DNA from: Giesbergeria sp.
Lineage (GTDB): Bacteria > Pseudomonadota > Gammaproteobacteria > Burkholderiales > Burkholderiaceae_C
Length of the DNA: 6,315 nucleotides
Direction: 5' to 3'
NCBI GenBank assembly: GCA_017987055.1
Contig: JAGNUJ010000092.1
Coordinates: 1 to 6,315, forward strand
Shown: piece by piece, positions 5,812 through 6,315 of the stretch
Layout: every line of letters begins with the position of its first letter
How positions within the stretch are numbered: position 1 is the first letter of the stretch
Notes under the pieces: generated by a model
Seen by the model: only the letters and a program-made list of their open reading frames with translations
Databases searched by the model: none
Told to the model about the DNA's origin: nothing
Program-made: the position numbers and the translations under genes

Positions 5812-6315
5812 CCTTGCACCTAACCACGCTTGCGGGCGCTAACGCCCTCAGCCCCTTTCGCGCCCAGCAACTGCAACCGGCGCTTGCCGCTATCCACCCG
5901 AAAATCGCCGGCATCAGCGCCCGCTTTGTTCACTTGGTGAGCACCGACCACGCGCCCACGCCCGCCGAGCACGAGCGTCTGGCCGCGCTGCTGAACTATG
6001 GCGACCCCTACACGGGTGCTACCGGCGCGACCGATGGCGCGGCCATCGTCGTCACGCCGCGTCTGGGCACGGTGTCGCCGTGGGCCTCCAAAGCCACCGA
6101 CATTGCGCGCAACTGTGGCTTGGCGATTCGCCGTGTCGAGCGCGTGACCGAATACCGCGTGCAACTCAAGTCCGGCCTTTTGGGCGGCAAGCCCACGTTG
6201 AGCGACGAACAGCTGGCCCAAGTCGCTGCCCTGCTGCACGACCGCATGACCGAATCGGTGCTGTTTGACTTGGCCGGCGCGCAGGCGCTGTTCACCGAAC
6301 TGCCACCGCAGGCTA
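5808..6315 (+). CDS. purL: Phosphoribosylformylglycinamidine synthase, N-terminal part, runs off the right edge
   Basis: FGAM synthase converts FGAR, ATP and glutamine to FGAM in step four of purine synthesis. Only the first 169 codons are in view. The frame stays open to the window end, where base 6315 begins the next codon. The residues belong to the N-terminal PurS-like domain of the large, single-chain proteobacterial PurL (about 1300 aa). ANALSPFR near the start, ARFVHLV, LLNYGDP, VTPRLGTVSPWASKATDIARNCGL and LHDRMTESV align well with E. coli PurL from memory. The start is GTG 5808, giving VTLHLTTLAGANALSPFR. No other ATG, GTG or TTG lies upstream in this frame back to at least about 5700. 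Only a weak AGG precedes it. The ATP-binding and glutaminase domains are outside the window. It is divergent from map. Confidence 0.93.
   Translation, partial: MTLHLTTLAGANALSPFRAQQLQPALAAIHPKIAGISARFVHLVSTDHAPTPAEHERLAALLNYGDPYTGATGATDGAAIVVTPRLGTVSPWASKATDIARNCGLAIRRVERVTEYRVQLKSGLLGGKPTLSDEQLAQVAALLHDRMTESVLFDLAGAQALFTELPPQA

Noticed and set aside
5063..5842. 259-codon + strand frame antisense to map and across the promoter gap
   Set aside because: It overlaps a complete Map with all metal ligands and the map-purL intergenic region. No family resemblance.
5820..6295. Two - strand open frames opposite purL
   Set aside because: They are shadows. The + strand reads as a clear PurL N-terminal domain with conserved motifs.

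Overview
The window looks like ordinary core chromosome from a GC-rich betaproteobacterium, most likely Burkholderiales and probably Comamonadaceae. This rests on the protein sequences (GlnD, Map, PurL and ThiD all read as betaproteobacterial), the strong G/C third-position bias seen by eye, and a short intergenic repeat at about 2074-2130 that resembles a dispersed repeat I associate with Comamonadaceae. No mobile element, CRISPR array, phage gene or defence gene was found.

Layout, left to right. (1) The 3' part of thiD (hydroxymethylpyrimidine/phosphomethylpyrimidine kinase, + strand) enters from the left edge. It ends at a perfect GNRA-loop hairpin that can terminate transcription in both directions. 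(2) Two identical tRNA-Asn(GUU) genes lie in tandem on the - strand, with a promoter candidate at 979-1006 on their upstream side. (3) A peptide deformylase gene (def, + strand) runs away from the tRNAs and converges on (4) a universal stress protein gene (- strand). (5) glnD, the PII uridylyltransferase/uridylyl-removing enzyme, and (6) map, methionine aminopeptidase, follow in map-glnD order on the - strand. They are separated by 78 bp that hold a fourfold 9-bp tandem repeat. (7) Divergent from map on the + strand, the N-terminal 169 codons of purL (FGAM synthase) run off the right edge. The purL frame has no stop inside the window and starts at GTG.

Functional links. Deformylase and methionine aminopeptidase act in sequence on nascent protein N-termini (formyl removal, then Met removal), although they are separate transcription units here. 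GlnD senses glutamine and sets PII modification, while PurL consumes glutamine in purine synthesis. ThiD acts in thiamine pyrimidine synthesis, which draws on the purine intermediate AIR. These are metabolic connections, not evidence of one operon.

The most unusual signals are small and regulatory. The map promoter candidate places the start site at or within about 3 nt of the AUG (possibly leaderless). A 29-codon upstream ORF ends in a GTGA overlap with the purL start. There is also the 4 x 9 bp repeat just upstream of glnD, and the dispersed-type repeat between glnD and the stress protein gene. I do not see a novel multi-gene system here.
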